Origin: CAZBBB01 sp964490005
GTDB taxonomy: Bacteria > Planctomycetota > B15-G4
DNA length: 48,399 nucleotides
Assembly: GCA_964490005.1 (NCBI GenBank)
Contig: CAZBBB010000013.1
Span: 1 to 48,399, forward strand
Direction: 5' to 3'
Positions 24,274-32,269 of the stretch are shown in pieces. Position 1 is the stretch's first letter, and every line of letters starts with the position of its first letter. The notes beneath the pieces were generated by a model. That model did not search any database. It worked only from the letters and a program-made list of their open reading frames with translations, and had not been told where the DNA came from. Position numbers and translations under genes: made by a program.

Positions 24274-25374
24274 ATGTCGAGCACCACGGCCGTCCTGCCG
24301 CGCCGCCGCCTGGCCTGCTACTACCGCCCCGCCCTGCTCGTGAGCGCGGCGCTCGCGCTGCTGTGCCTGTTCTGGTTCAGCTCGCGCTATCCCTCGCTGT
24401 TCAAGAAGGCCGATCACCTCGGGCAGCAGGTGCCCAGCATGGCCTTCAGCGGCGAGGTGTGGCGCGTGGCGAGCGACGCTCCGGCGCTCGAGCGCATCGC
24501 GGCCTCGGCCGTCAACTGGCTCGACGGCATGAAGATCGGCATGAGCTTCGGCGTGCTGTTCGGCGCGCTGCTGCACACCTGGCTGCGTTACTACCCGCTG
24601 CGCATCGGGCGCAACCTGACGCTCAACGCGCTCAAGGGCGCGGCGGTGGGCGTGCCGATGGGCGTCTGCGCCAACTGCTCCGTCCCGGCGGCCTGCGGCG
24701 TGACGCGCGGCCACGGACGCGTCGAGGTCGCGCTCGGCTTCCTCTTCAGCTCGCCCAACTTCAATCCGATCGTCGTCGCCATGACCTTCACCGCGCTGCC
24801 GCTCTCGATGTCGCTGGCGAAGTACGGCTTCCTGCTGTTCGTGATCCTCGGCTTCGTGCCCTGGCTCATCGGACGCCTCGAGCGCGGCGGCCCGCTGCCG
24901 ACGCTCACCGCCGGGCCGGTGGACGAGCTGTGCGCCGTGCCCCTCTCGTCGACCGGCTGCGAGGAGCGCTTCCTCGACGTGCTGCGCGAGGTCGGCCGCG
25001 ACTTCCTGCGCCATGCCTGGATGCTCGTCAAGCCGACGATCGTGCTCATGCTCATCGCCAGCCTGCTGGCGGCCGCGCTGCTGGTGTTCGTGCCGTGGAC
25101 CGAGCTGCTGGCCGACATGAGCCCGGGCAAGGCGGCGCTGCTCAGCCTGCTCTCGGTGTTCATGCCGGTCCCGATCGCGCTGGACGTGATGTTCGCCGCG
25201 CAGCTGCAGGCGCAGGCGGTGCCGGCCGGCTACGTGATGCTGTTCCTCACGACGCTGGGCACCTTCAGCGTGATCCCGGCCACCTACCTGTGGCGCGAGA
25301 TCTCGCGGCGCCTGGCCCTCGCGCTGTTCGGGCTCTTCGCGCTGGCGGGGTTCGTCTTCGCGCTGGCCTTCTGA
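24274..25374 (+). CDS. Divergent ArsP/DUF318-like permease
   Basis: Multi-pass inner-membrane protein, 366 aa, with about eight hydrophobic segments. The central motif MGVCANCSVPAACGVTRG (C132, C135, C141) followed by ALGFLFSSPNFNPIVVAM resembles the permease superfamily that includes ArsP, which exports trivalent organoarsenicals and uses paired cysteines. The second half repeats the pattern more weakly (SLLSVFMPVPIALDVMF). A cytoplasmic or periplasmic loop at about 210-245 contains two further cysteines. The next gene, 14 nt downstream, encodes an outer-membrane porin, so the two probably work as one transport unit. The transported species is not identifiable. Confidence 0.7.
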   Translation: MSSTTAVLPRRRLACYYRPALLVSAALALLCLFWFSSRYPSLFKKADHLGQQVPSMAFSGEVWRVASDAPALERIAASAVNWLDGMKIGMSFGVLFGALLHTWLRYYPLRIGRNLTLNALKGAAVGVPMGVCANCSVPAACGVTRGHGRVEVALGFLFSSPNFNPIVVAMTFTALPLSMSLAKYGFLLFVILGFVPWLIGRLERGGPLPTLTAGPVDELCAVPLSSTGCEERFLDVLREVGRDFLRHAWMLVKPTIVLMLIASLLAAALLVFVPWTELLADMSPGKAALLSLLSVFMPVPIALDVMFAAQLQAQAVPAGYVMLFLTTLGTFSVIPATYLWREISRRLALALFGLFALAGFVFALAF

Positions 25375-25388
25375 GGCGCGCCTCGACC

Positions 25389-26696
25389 GTGTCCTTCCGG
25401 GCCTCCTGCGCCGCGCTGCTGCTGGGCGGCCTGCTGGCCGCGGCGCCGGCGGCCACCGCGCAGTCGGACGGCGGCACCTCGCTCGAAGGCGCGCTGATCG
25501 AGATCCTGCGCGAGCGGGGCCTGCTCGACGACGCGCAGTACGCCGAGCTGCTGGAGCTGGCGCGCGCGCGGGCCGCGAGTTCGCTGGCCGAGATCGACCT
25601 GATCGAGGCGCGGCTGGCGCGCCTGAGCGCCCCCGAGGTGCGCGTCGACGGCGGCGCGGCCGGCAAGCTGGCCTTCTCGTCGGCCGACGGCGCCTGGTCG
25701 TTGCGGCTCAAGGGGCGCGTCGTGCCGCGCTTCGAGTCGCTCGACTCCTCCGACTCCTCGAAGGACGAGAACAACTTCAGCGTGCCGCGCTCGCGCCTCG
25801 AGCTGGAAGGCAACGCCGGCGGCAAGGAGCTGCTCTACCGGCTGGAGTTCGACGCGGCGACGGGCAAGACCACCGACCCCGCGCCCAAGACCGGCACGAC
25901 GGGCCTGCGCGACGCCTACGTCGACCACCCCGCGCCGCTCGGCGCCTGGCCCGCGCGCCTGCGCTTCGGCCAGTTCCGCTTCCCCTTCGGGCGCGAGATG
26001 CTCTCGCCGAGCGGCGGGCTGTCCTTCACCGACCGCTCGGTGGCCTCGGTCGAGTTCTCGCCCGACTACGAGCCCGGCGCGATGCTCGCCGGACAGTTCG
26101 GCGAGGGCGCGTTCGACTGGCAGTTGGGCCTCTCGAACGGCGACGGGCGCGGCAAGCCCAACTCGGCCGGCAGTTCCTCGGACGGCCTGCGCCACGGCCT
26201 GCGCGTCGTGTGGAATCCGCTCGGCCCGCTCAAGCTCGACGGCCCGGCCTTCCAGACCTTCGAGGACGGCTCGACCCGCCTCGGCCTCGGCGCCTCGTGG
26301 ATGTCCAACTCCGACAGCTCGGGCCTCGCGACCGTGACGCCCGGCGCCGACACGACGACGCTCGGCCTCGAGGCCGGCCTGTTCACCGGGCCCTTCTCGT
26401 TCCTCGCCGAGCAGTTCGACCGCAGCGGGCACTTCGACGCGGCGCCCGACGTCGACGACGACGGCTTCACGCTGCAGGCCGGCTGGCTGTTCGACGAGGC
26501 GGTCTGGGAGCTGGTCGCGCGCCGCTCGACCGTCGACTACGGCGCCAAGGACGACATCACCGAGACGGCGCTCGGCCTCAACTGGTACAGAGACCGGCAC
26601 AACGGCAAGTGGCAGCTTGAGCTGGCCTCGCTCGACTGGAACGGCGCCACGCCCGACGCGCGGCGCGTGCGCGTGCAGTACCAGGCGATCTTCTGA
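25389..26696 (+). CDS. Phosphate-selective porin O/P family protein
   Basis: Outer-membrane beta-barrel protein, 435 aa, of the OprO/OprP family. The GTG start at 25389 gives a signal peptide (LLLGGLLAAAPAATAQ). Residues about 30-75 form a short helical, coiled-coil-like segment (LIEILRERGLLDDAQYAEL and the following LARARAASSLAEIDLIEARL) typical of the family's N-terminal trimer part. From about 90 to the end alternating strands include LKGRVVPRFES, SRLELEGNAGGKELLYRLEF and LRFGQFRFPFGREML. The protein ends in the aromatic QYQAIF, a normal barrel end signal. It is co-transcribed with the permease upstream (14-nt gap). Whether it binds phosphate or another anion cannot be told. Confidence 0.85.
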   Translation: MSFRASCAALLLGGLLAAAPAATAQSDGGTSLEGALIEILRERGLLDDAQYAELLELARARAASSLAEIDLIEARLARLSAPEVRVDGGAAGKLAFSSADGAWSLRLKGRVVPRFESLDSSDSSKDENNFSVPRSRLELEGNAGGKELLYRLEFDAATGKTTDPAPKTGTTGLRDAYVDHPAPLGAWPARLRFGQFRFPFGREMLSPSGGLSFTDRSVASVEFSPDYEPGAMLAGQFGEGAFDWQLGLSNGDGRGKPNSAGSSSDGLRHGLRVVWNPLGPLKLDGPAFQTFEDGSTRLGLGASWMSNSDSSGLATVTPGADTTTLGLEAGLFTGPFSFLAEQFDRSGHFDAAPDVDDDGFTLQAGWLFDEAVWELVARRSTVDYGAKDDITETALGLNWYRDRHNGKWQLELASLDWNGATPDARRVRVQYQAIF

Positions 26697-26715
26697 GCCG
26701 CGCGGGCCGGGGTGC

Positions 26716-27195
26716 TCAGCCGGGGCCGGCGCCCTTGCGCGGGGCGGCCGGCGGCGCCATGGTGAGACCGGCGGCGTGCTCGCGCTTGGCCTTGAGGTTG
26801 CGCCCGAGGTCGGCCAAGCTGGCCATGTGGATGCGGTCGGCGAGCCGGTCGCGGAACAGCTTCCACTCGTCGTGCATCGGGCAGGGTTGGCTGTCGTTGC
26901 ACAGCTCGAGGCCGAGCACGCACTTCTTGATCGTGTCCTCGCCCTCGACGGCCGAGACGACCTCGACGAGCTGGATCGTCTCGGGCGGCCGCGCGAAGCG
27001 GAAGCCGCCGCCGCGGCCCTTGGCCGAGTCGAGCAGACCGAGCCGGCCGAGGCGATGCAGGATCTTGCCGAGGAACTGGCGCGGCACGCCGGTCGCCGTC
27101 GCGAGGTCGCGCGCCAGGATGCGCTCGCCGGGCCCCAGCGTGGCCATGTGGGCCAAGGCGCGGATGGCATACTCGGTCGTGGCGCTGTAGATCAT
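26716..27195 (-). CDS. Rrf2 family iron-sulfur transcriptional regulator
   Basis: Winged-helix repressor of the Rrf2 group (IscR/NsrR relatives), 159 aa. The start at 27195 gives the family N-terminus MIYSATTEYAIRALAHMA. The recognition helix region is ATGVPRQFLGKILHRLG, followed by the wing motif SAKGRGGGFRFARP. Three cysteines, C92, C99 and C105 (KKCVLGLELCNDSQPCPMH), are in the place of the Fe-S ligands and are spaced C-x6-C-x5-C. It should sense iron-sulfur status, nitric oxide or redox stress. It is divergent from a YtxJ-type bacilliredoxin gene, the likely target along with itself. Confidence 0.92.
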   Translation of the reverse strand: MIYSATTEYAIRALAHMATLGPGERILARDLATATGVPRQFLGKILHRLGRLGLLDSAKGRGGGFRFARPPETIQLVEVVSAVEGEDTIKKCVLGLELCNDSQPCPMHDEWKLFRDRLADRIHMASLADLGRNLKAKREHAAGLTMAPPAAPRKGAGPG

Positions 27196-27242
27196 GGAGT
27201 CACCCGGCGCCGGGCCCCTGCTCGGCGCCCGGACAGCCCCCG

Positions 27243-27271
27243 GAGATAGTCCCGGGCGGCCGGCCATTCAA
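27243..27271 (-). promoter_or_regulatory. Putative sigma70-type promoter for the Rrf2 regulator
   Basis: On the minus strand TTGAAT (27266-27271) is separated by exactly 17 nt from TATCTC (27243-27248). It would start transcription about 40 nt before the Rrf2 ATG, inside the region shared with the divergent gene. Confidence 0.5.
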
Positions 27272-27293
27272 TCGAAAACTGAGGCTTCATCCC

Positions 27294-27635
27294 TTGATCG
27301 AATCCCTGCACGATCTCGAAGGCTTCACGAAGGCGCTCGCGCGCCATCCGGCGCTGCTGCTGTTCAAGCATTCGCCGATCTGCCCGGTGAGCCACGCCGC
27401 GCAGCGCGAGTGGGAGCGGTTCGTCGCGGCCCATCCCGAGGCCGACCTGCTGTTCGTGGACGTGATCGCCGAGCGCCCCGTCGCGCGCGGCCTGGCGGGT
27501 CTGTGCGGCGTGCCGCACCAGTCGCCGCAGGCGATCGCCTTCCGTCGGGGAAAGGCCGTGTGGGACGCGAGCCACGACGCCATCACGGCCGCCGCGCTGG
27601 GCGCGGCCTGGGAGCGGGTGCGCGCCACCGGCTGA
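27294..27635 (+). CDS. ytxJ: YtxJ/BrxC-type monothiol bacilliredoxin
   Basis: Thioredoxin-fold protein, 113 aa, of the YtxJ (DUF2847) family, which in Bacillus removes bacillithiol from proteins. The signature is LLFKHSPICPVSHAA with the active cysteine C30 and no resolving cysteine in the next positions, and the fold ends with GVPHQSPQAIAF (the cis-proline region) and RRGKAVWDASHD. The start is TTG at 27294. It is supported by GAGG at 27281-27284 nine nt upstream, and no ATG or GTG lies in a suitable place. It faces an Rrf2 regulator. If the family role holds, the organism should make bacillithiol or a similar thiol. Confidence 0.88.
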   Translation: MIESLHDLEGFTKALARHPALLLFKHSPICPVSHAAQREWERFVAAHPEADLLFVDVIAERPVARGLAGLCGVPHQSPQAIAFRRGKAVWDASHDAITAAALGAAWERVRATG

Positions 27636-27673
27636 GTCGGCACGCCACCCGGCACGGCCCGCGGCGAGGCCGC

Positions 27674-28948
27674 TCAGCGCGTCGCGTCGTCGGCCGGCTC
27701 GTCGGGCAGCAGCCGGCGGATCGGGCCGCCGTGGTCGAGCACCAGCAGTTCGCCGTCGTGGCCCTGCGCGAAGGAGGCCACCAGCCCGGCGTCGGCGGCG
27801 AGCGTGGCGTGTTCGATCCGGCCGTCGGGCAGCCGCCGGATGGCCCACAGCGTCTTGGTGACGTAATCGGCGAAGACGTAGGCGCCGACGAGCGCTGGGA
27901 TGCGCCGTCCGCGGTACACGAAGCCGCCCGTGATCGACAGGCCGGCGCCGACGTCGGGTCGCCCCGCGGCCAGCTCGCCCTCGACCGCCGCCGGGTGCGG
28001 GTACTCGAAGACCGGCGGCACGAGACCCGCCGGCACGGTCTCGTCGGGCCGCAGCGCGAAGCGGTGGAAGCCCTCGACGAGGTTCCAGCCGTGATTGCCG
28101 CCCGGCGCGATCACGTAGATGTACTCGTAGAGGTTCTGGCCGACGTCGGCCGCCCACAACTCGCCCGTGACGCGGTCGAAGGCGATGCGCCAGGCGTTGC
28201 GCAGTCCCCAGGCGAAGACCTCGGGGCGCGCGCCGGGCCGCGCGAGCAGCGGGTTGTCGGGCGGGATGCCGTAGGGCGCGCCGTCGGGCTGCGGGTCGAC
28301 GTCGAGGCGCAGGATCGCGCCGAGGAGCGTGCCGGGGTTCTGCCCGTTGCCGTGCGGGTCGTCGGCGGCCCCGCCGTCGCCCAGCGACCAGTACAGCTTG
28401 CCGTCGGGACCGAAGACCAGCCCGCCGCCGTTGTGGTTGCGCCAGGGCTGCTCGACCTCCAGCAGCACTTCCTCGCTGGCGGGGTCGATCGAGTCGCCGT
28501 CCGGCGCGAGCGTGAAGCGCGAGAGCCGCGAGAGCGGCCCGGGCTTCACCGAGTAGTTCACGTAGACGGCGCCGACGTGCGGGTGGCCGGCCCGGCCCCA
28601 GTGCGGACTGAAGGCCAGTCCCAGCAGCCCCTCCTCGTTGCCGCTGCGCGTGACGCGCTCGCGGATGTCGAGCCAGGTCAATGACTCCCAGCCCGCCTCG
28701 CCGGGCCGCAGGCGCAGCACCAGACCGCGCTGCTCGACGACGTACCAGGTCCGCGCGTCGCCGGGCGCCTGGGCGGCGTCGACCGGTCGCTGGAAGCGCC
28801 GGCCGTCGAAGGTCTCGACGAGCTGCACGGCCGGCGGCGGGTGCACGAAGACGATCTCGGGCGGCACGTGCGCCAGCGCGCCCCCGCCCTGCGCGCAGGC
28901 CGATGCGGCCAGCAGCGTCAGGGCGGCGAGCGACGGCAGAACGCGCAT
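27674..28948 (-). CDS. PQQ-dependent sugar dehydrogenase-like (GSDH/sorbosone family) exported protein
   Basis: Beta-propeller protein of the soluble glucose/sorbosone dehydrogenase family (YliI-like), 424 aa, probably periplasmic and possibly a lipoprotein (signal ending LLAASAC, C18, a less typical lipobox). Motifs: an early TWYVVEQRGLVLRLRPG, then NEEGLLGLAFSPHW, RNHNGGGLVFGPDGKLYWSL with the catalytic-type histidine, DGGAADDPHGNGQNPGTLLG, VFAWGLRNAWRIAFD and GNHGWNLVEG. These are the blocks that hold PQQ and calcium in the family. Sugar oxidation is the family reaction; the real substrate is unknown. It is divergent from the small lipoprotein at 29024. Confidence 0.88.
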   Translation of the reverse strand: MRVLPSLAALTLLAASACAQGGGALAHVPPEIVFVHPPPAVQLVETFDGRRFQRPVDAAQAPGDARTWYVVEQRGLVLRLRPGEAGWESLTWLDIRERVTRSGNEEGLLGLAFSPHWGRAGHPHVGAVYVNYSVKPGPLSRLSRFTLAPDGDSIDPASEEVLLEVEQPWRNHNGGGLVFGPDGKLYWSLGDGGAADDPHGNGQNPGTLLGAILRLDVDPQPDGAPYGIPPDNPLLARPGARPEVFAWGLRNAWRIAFDRVTGELWAADVGQNLYEYIYVIAPGGNHGWNLVEGFHRFALRPDETVPAGLVPPVFEYPHPAAVEGELAAGRPDVGAGLSITGGFVYRGRRIPALVGAYVFADYVTKTLWAIRRLPDGRIEHATLAADAGLVASFAQGHDGELLVLDHGGPIRRLLPDEPADDATR

Positions 28949-28959
28949 GGCCCTTGGTG

Positions 28960-28965
28960 TAGCAT
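28960..28965 (+). promoter_or_regulatory. Putative -10 box for the lipoprotein/cardiolipin synthase pair
   Basis: TAGCAT, 58 nt before the ATG at 29024. A good GGGAGG ribosome-binding site follows in the leader. Confidence 0.35.
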
Positions 28966-29023
28966 GCGCGCGGCGCACGCGCCGAGAGGCGCGCGCCGCA
29001 CCGCAGGTCTCGGGAGGCAGTCG

Positions 29024-29623
29024 ATGCGCGCAGTCGCCGTGAGGCTGGTGGCCGCCGCGCTGCTCACGCTCGCGACGGCCTGCGGCAACGGCCGGGCCGC
29101 GGCCGACTCGGCCGCCGACGGCGCCGCGGCCCGGGAGGCCGGCCCGAACCTGCCGACCGGCGCGCCGGTGGCGCCCGAGCCCGAACCCGAGCCGCCGGCC
29201 TCGAGCACCGATGCCCTGGCCGGCACCTGGTGGCTGCTCATGCCCGACCTGCCGATGCTGGCCTACCGCGTGAACATCGGCGCCGCCGCCGCGCCCGAGG
29301 CCGAACGCGACGGCCTGTGGGTCTCGTTCGACTGGCGCGGCACGCGCGAACCCGAACTGCTCGTCCGACGCTCGAGCTCGGCGGCGATCACGGCCTCGCT
29401 CGCGGGCGACACGATCATGATCAGCGGGCCCTCGCCGATGCTCACCGACAAGGGCGTGCCGAACGGGCACCGCGGCGTCTGGCGGCTGCAGTTGCGCAAC
29501 ACCAGCATGCCCGGCGAGCAGCCGCGCTGGACGGGCCACGCCTGGCACAGCGAACTGACCCCGCCCGACGGCGTGAGCGCCACCCTCGAGCGCAGCTTCC
29601 GCGCCTGGGAGCAGCGTCCGTGA
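29024..29623 (+). CDS. Putative lipoprotein of unknown function
   Basis: A 199-aa exported protein not recognised as a known family. The signal sequence LVAAALLTLATAC ends in a probable lipidated C20, followed by an Ala/Pro/Glu-rich linker to about residue 62 (ending PEPEPEPPASS). The rest is a compact domain beginning DALAGTWWLLMPDLPML with VSFDWRGTREPELLVRR and DTIMISGPSPMLTDKG, which looks lipocalin-like in having strand-rich, GTW-type start. GGGAGG precedes the ATG. The cardiolipin synthase gene starts one nt after its stop, so they form an operon. Confidence 0.75.
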   Translation: MRAVAVRLVAAALLTLATACGNGRAAADSAADGAAAREAGPNLPTGAPVAPEPEPEPPASSTDALAGTWWLLMPDLPMLAYRVNIGAAAAPEAERDGLWVSFDWRGTREPELLVRRSSSAAITASLAGDTIMISGPSPMLTDKGVPNGHRGVWRLQLRNTSMPGEQPRWTGHAWHSELTPPDGVSATLERSFRAWEQRP

Positions 29624-29624
29624 C

Positions 29625-31052
29625 GTGCCCTGGCTGACCGCCCTCGACGATCTCTTCGACGTCTCGGCGCTGCTGCTGGGGCTCGGCTCGGCCCTGCACG
29701 CGCTGCTCTGGAAGCGCGACCCGCGCTCGGCGCTCGGCTGGATCTCGGTCTGCCTGCTGTTCCCGCTCGCGGGCGCGCTGCTCTACTGGCTGTTCGGCGT
29801 CAACCGCATCAAGACGCGCGGACGCAAGCTGCGCCAGCGTTTCGCGCCGCGCCGCGCCGAGGGCGACGGGCGGCCGCCGCGCGATCCGCCGGCCCTCGGC
29901 GGCGACCTCGGCAAGCTGCTGGCCGTGGCGCAGGCGGTCACGCACCGCCCGCTCGTCTCCGGCAACCGGCTGGAACTGCTGCACGACGGCGAGCAGGCCT
30001 ACCCCGCCATGCGCGCCGCCATCGACGGCGCGACGACCTCCGTGCACCTGTGCACGTACATCTTCGACACCGACGGCGAGGGGCGCGCCTTCGCCGACGC
30101 GCTGGCCGCGGCCGTCGCGCGCGGCGTCGACGTCAAGGTGCTCGTCGACGGCATCGGCGAGAAGTACTCCTGGCCGCGCGCCAGCCGCCTGCTGCGCGCG
30201 CGCGGCGTCCCCGTCGAGCGCTTCCTGCCGCCCTCGCTGCTGCGCCCCAACCTGCACATGAACCTGCGCAACCACCGCAAGCTGCTCGTGGTCGACGGCC
30301 GGCTGGGCTTCACCGGCGGCATGAACATCGGCGACCGGCACCTCGCGGCGCGCGCCGACAACCCGCGCCGCGTCGTGGACCTGCACTTCCGCGTGCAGGG
30401 CCCGCTCGTGGCGCAGCTGGAGGACGTCTTCCTCGAGGACTGGGCCTTCGTCACCGACCGGCCCGCGACCGACCCGCCCGGCAGCGAGCCGCCGCCCGCC
30501 GGCACGGCCGTGTGCCGCGCCATCGCCGACGGCCCCGACGAGGACCTGGACAAGCTCTCGTGGATCCTGCAGGCCGCGATCGGCGCCGCGCACCGGCGCA
30601 TCGTGATCATGACGCCCTACTTCGTGCCCGACCGCACGCTCGTGGCGGCCTTCGTCGGCGCGGCGCTGCGCGGCGTCGACGTGCAGATCCTGCTGCCGGG
30701 CCAGAACAACCTGCCGATCGTGCACTGGGCCACGCGCCACATGCTGTGGGAGCTGCTGGAGGCCGGCGTGCGCGTCTGGTACCAGCCGCCGCCTTTCGTG
30801 CACAGCAAGTTCATGATCGTCGACGAGACCTGGGCCCGCATCGGCTCGGCCAACCTCGACCCGCGCTCGCTGCGCCTCAACTTCGAGCTCGACGTCGAGG
30901 TCTGGGACGCCGCCTTCGTCGCGCAGCTCGCGCGGCACGCCGAACAGGCGCGCGCGGCCAGCCGGCCGGTCACGCAGGCCGAAGTCGACGGCCGCCCGCT
31001 CGGCATCCGCATCCGGGACGGCCTGGCGCGCCTGGCCTCGCCGATGCTCTGA
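29625..31052 (+). CDS. cls: Cardiolipin synthase (phospholipase D superfamily)
   Basis: Membrane enzyme, 475 aa, that joins two phosphatidylglycerols (or related lipids) into cardiolipin. Two transmembrane helices are at the N-terminus (about 14-30 and 38-58, with ALGWISVCLLFPLAGALLYW). Two HKD catalytic motifs follow: NHRKLLVVDG (H217, K219, D224) and VHSKFMIVDE (H393, K395, D400). FTGGMNIGDRHL and IGSANLDPRSLRLNFE are the usual family blocks after each. The GTG start at 29625 is one nt after the lipoprotein stop. Together with the LplT-Aas protein it gives this window two phospholipid-remodelling enzymes. Confidence 0.93.
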   Translation: MPWLTALDDLFDVSALLLGLGSALHALLWKRDPRSALGWISVCLLFPLAGALLYWLFGVNRIKTRGRKLRQRFAPRRAEGDGRPPRDPPALGGDLGKLLAVAQAVTHRPLVSGNRLELLHDGEQAYPAMRAAIDGATTSVHLCTYIFDTDGEGRAFADALAAAVARGVDVKVLVDGIGEKYSWPRASRLLRARGVPVERFLPPSLLRPNLHMNLRNHRKLLVVDGRLGFTGGMNIGDRHLAARADNPRRVVDLHFRVQGPLVAQLEDVFLEDWAFVTDRPATDPPGSEPPPAGTAVCRAIADGPDEDLDKLSWILQAAIGAAHRRIVIMTPYFVPDRTLVAAFVGAALRGVDVQILLPGQNNLPIVHWATRHMLWELLEAGVRVWYQPPPFVHSKFMIVDETWARIGSANLDPRSLRLNFELDVEVWDAAFVAQLARHAEQARAASRPVTQAEVDGRPLGIRIRDGLARLASPML

Positions 31053-31080
31053 GGGCGCACGGCGCGCCGTATGGCGCGCG

Positions 31081-31506
31081 TCAGCGCGCGAACAGGCGCG
31101 CGGGGTCGCGGAAGGCCTTGAACTCCAGCGCGTTGCCCGACGGATCCTCGATGAAGAACGTCGCCTGCTCGCCCACCTGGCCGCGGAAGCGCACGTGCGG
31201 CTCGATCAGGAAGCCCGTGCCGGCCGCGCGCAACCGCTCGGCCAACGCCTCCCAGGCCCCCCACTCCAGCACCAGCCCGAAGTGCCGCAGCGGCACCTCG
31301 TCGCCGTCGACCTCCTGCCGCGCGCCGACGCCGCCGGGCTGCATCGCGCGGTGCAGGTGCGCGACGATCTGGTGCCCCGCCAGGTCGAAGTCGACCCAGT
31401 GCGCGCTGCTGCGGCCCTCGGGGCAACCCAGCAACCCGCCGTAGAAGGCGCGCGCGGCGGCGAGATCGTGCACCGGGAACGCGAGGTGGAAGGGGCGTTC
31501 GGGCAT
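31081..31506 (-). CDS. VOC superfamily (glyoxalase/dioxygenase-like) protein
   Basis: A 141-aa protein with the two babbab modules of the vicinal-oxygen-chelate fold. The first starts at PFHLAFPVHDLAAARAFYGG (metal-ligand type H7). The second contains LRHFGLVLEW and ends FIEDPSGNALEFKAF, with the histidine and glutamate in the normal ligand positions. VOC members range from glyoxalase to dioxygenases and resistance proteins, so the reaction cannot be named. TAGAAT eight nt before the ATG suggests a leaderless transcript. Confidence 0.85.
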   Translation of the reverse strand: MPERPFHLAFPVHDLAAARAFYGGLLGCPEGRSSAHWVDFDLAGHQIVAHLHRAMQPGGVGARQEVDGDEVPLRHFGLVLEWGAWEALAERLRAAGTGFLIEPHVRFRGQVGEQATFFIEDPSGNALEFKAFRDPARLFAR

Positions 31507-31514
31507 GGCGCGCG

Positions 31515-31520
31515 ATTCTA
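31515..31520 (-). promoter_or_regulatory. Putative -10 box, leaderless, for the VOC gene
   Basis: TAGAAT on the minus strand followed by eight nt and the ATG at 31506. Confidence 0.5.
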
Positions 31521-31553
31521 GCAGTGCGGGACGGCGAGGGGTGCGTGAGCGGG

Positions 31554-31682
31554 GCGCTCAGGGCGCTCGCGATGGAGGTGCGCGGCGACTCGGACAGACT
31601 CCCTCGTCGTTTGGACAAGTCGACGGCTCCGCCGTCGACAGCCCAAACGACTACGAAGCTCGCCGCCGCGCACCTCCATCGC
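31554..31682 (-). repeat. Structured palindromic repeat element, copy A
   Basis: Three nested stems are visible. Stem 1 is a perfect 19-bp pair (31569-31587 with 31664-31682). Stem 2 is 9 bp (31606-31614 with 31643-31651). Stem 3 is 9 bp with a TCC loop (31619-31627 with 31631-31639). Between stems 1 and 2 are unpaired strands, which read on the minus strand as GCGAGCTTCGTA and GAGGGAGTCTGTCCGAGT. A tail GCGCTCAGGGCGCTC lies outside stem 1 at 31554-31568. The same layout, in the opposite orientation, is at 32270-32397. Most of the 234-nt gap between the VOC gene and the lipoprotein stop is this element. Confidence 0.9.
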
Positions 31683-31740
31683 GCCGCCCGCCGACGCACG
31701 CCCCGTGGCGCCCGGCGCGCGGTGCGGAGCCCGGCCCGCG

Positions 31741-32253
31741 CTACATTCGGCAGCAGTGGTCGAGGTACTCGTGGATCAGTCGCCAGCACGCCACGGCCCG
31801 CGCCACGAGCGGCTCGTCGTTCAGCTCGGTCTCGAACCCGGCCACATAGCCGAGTTCAACGGAGTGAAGCGCCCCGTCGCGGCGAACCTCGCACAGGTAC
31901 ACGCCGCAGTGGTAGCTTCCGAGCCGAGCGCGGATCGGCACCAAGAGTTCCTCCGTGCTGAGCTCGAAGAACCCGAGTCGCTGCAGTTCGTCGACGAGCT
32001 GGTCGACGGAGCGGGCCGTCCGGCCGCCCGACTTGAGGAACTGTCCTCGCTCTGGCCAGTCGGCCACGACGCGAAAGCGTCCGTCCCGGGCGATCCAGCA
32101 CTCCCAGAAGTTGTCGGGGCCGAGGCCGTACGGTTCCCTGCGCACGTGAACGAGCACGTCGGCGTCGGCGATCGGGATGTCCGTGGGGTCGACCACCCGC
32201 GGCGCTTCGGGGGCGCAGGCCAGCACGCACAGGACGACGAGCGCACCCGGCAC
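31741..32253 (-). CDS. Putative lipoprotein, unknown function, between two inverted repeat elements
   Basis: A 170-aa exported protein that I do not recognise. The GTG start at 32253 gives a clean lipoprotein signal (VPGALVVLCVLAC, lipidated cysteine about 14). A longer in-frame reading to 32445 exists, but it only translates the repeat element, so it is rejected. The mature part has DADVLVHVRREPYGLGP, WECWIARDGRFRVVADW and a C-terminal helix with cysteines (ACWRLIHEYLDHCC). Codon use looks slightly less GC-extreme than in the neighbours. The gene sits between copies A and B of the structured repeat and on the same strand as the ABC operon upstream. Confidence 0.7.
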   Translation of the reverse strand: MPGALVVLCVLACAPEAPRVVDPTDIPIADADVLVHVRREPYGLGPDNFWECWIARDGRFRVVADWPERGQFLKSGGRTARSVDQLVDELQRLGFFELSTEELLVPIRARLGSYHCGVYLCEVRRDGALHSVELGYVAGFETELNDEPLVARAVACWRLIHEYLDHCCRM

Positions 32254-32269
32254 GCAGCGTCGGGCGGCA

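Noticed and set aside
31505..31961. Short plus-strand reading frames across repeat copy A
   Set aside because: They are translations of the structured repeat and of the antisense of the lipoprotein gene, with no signal or family match.
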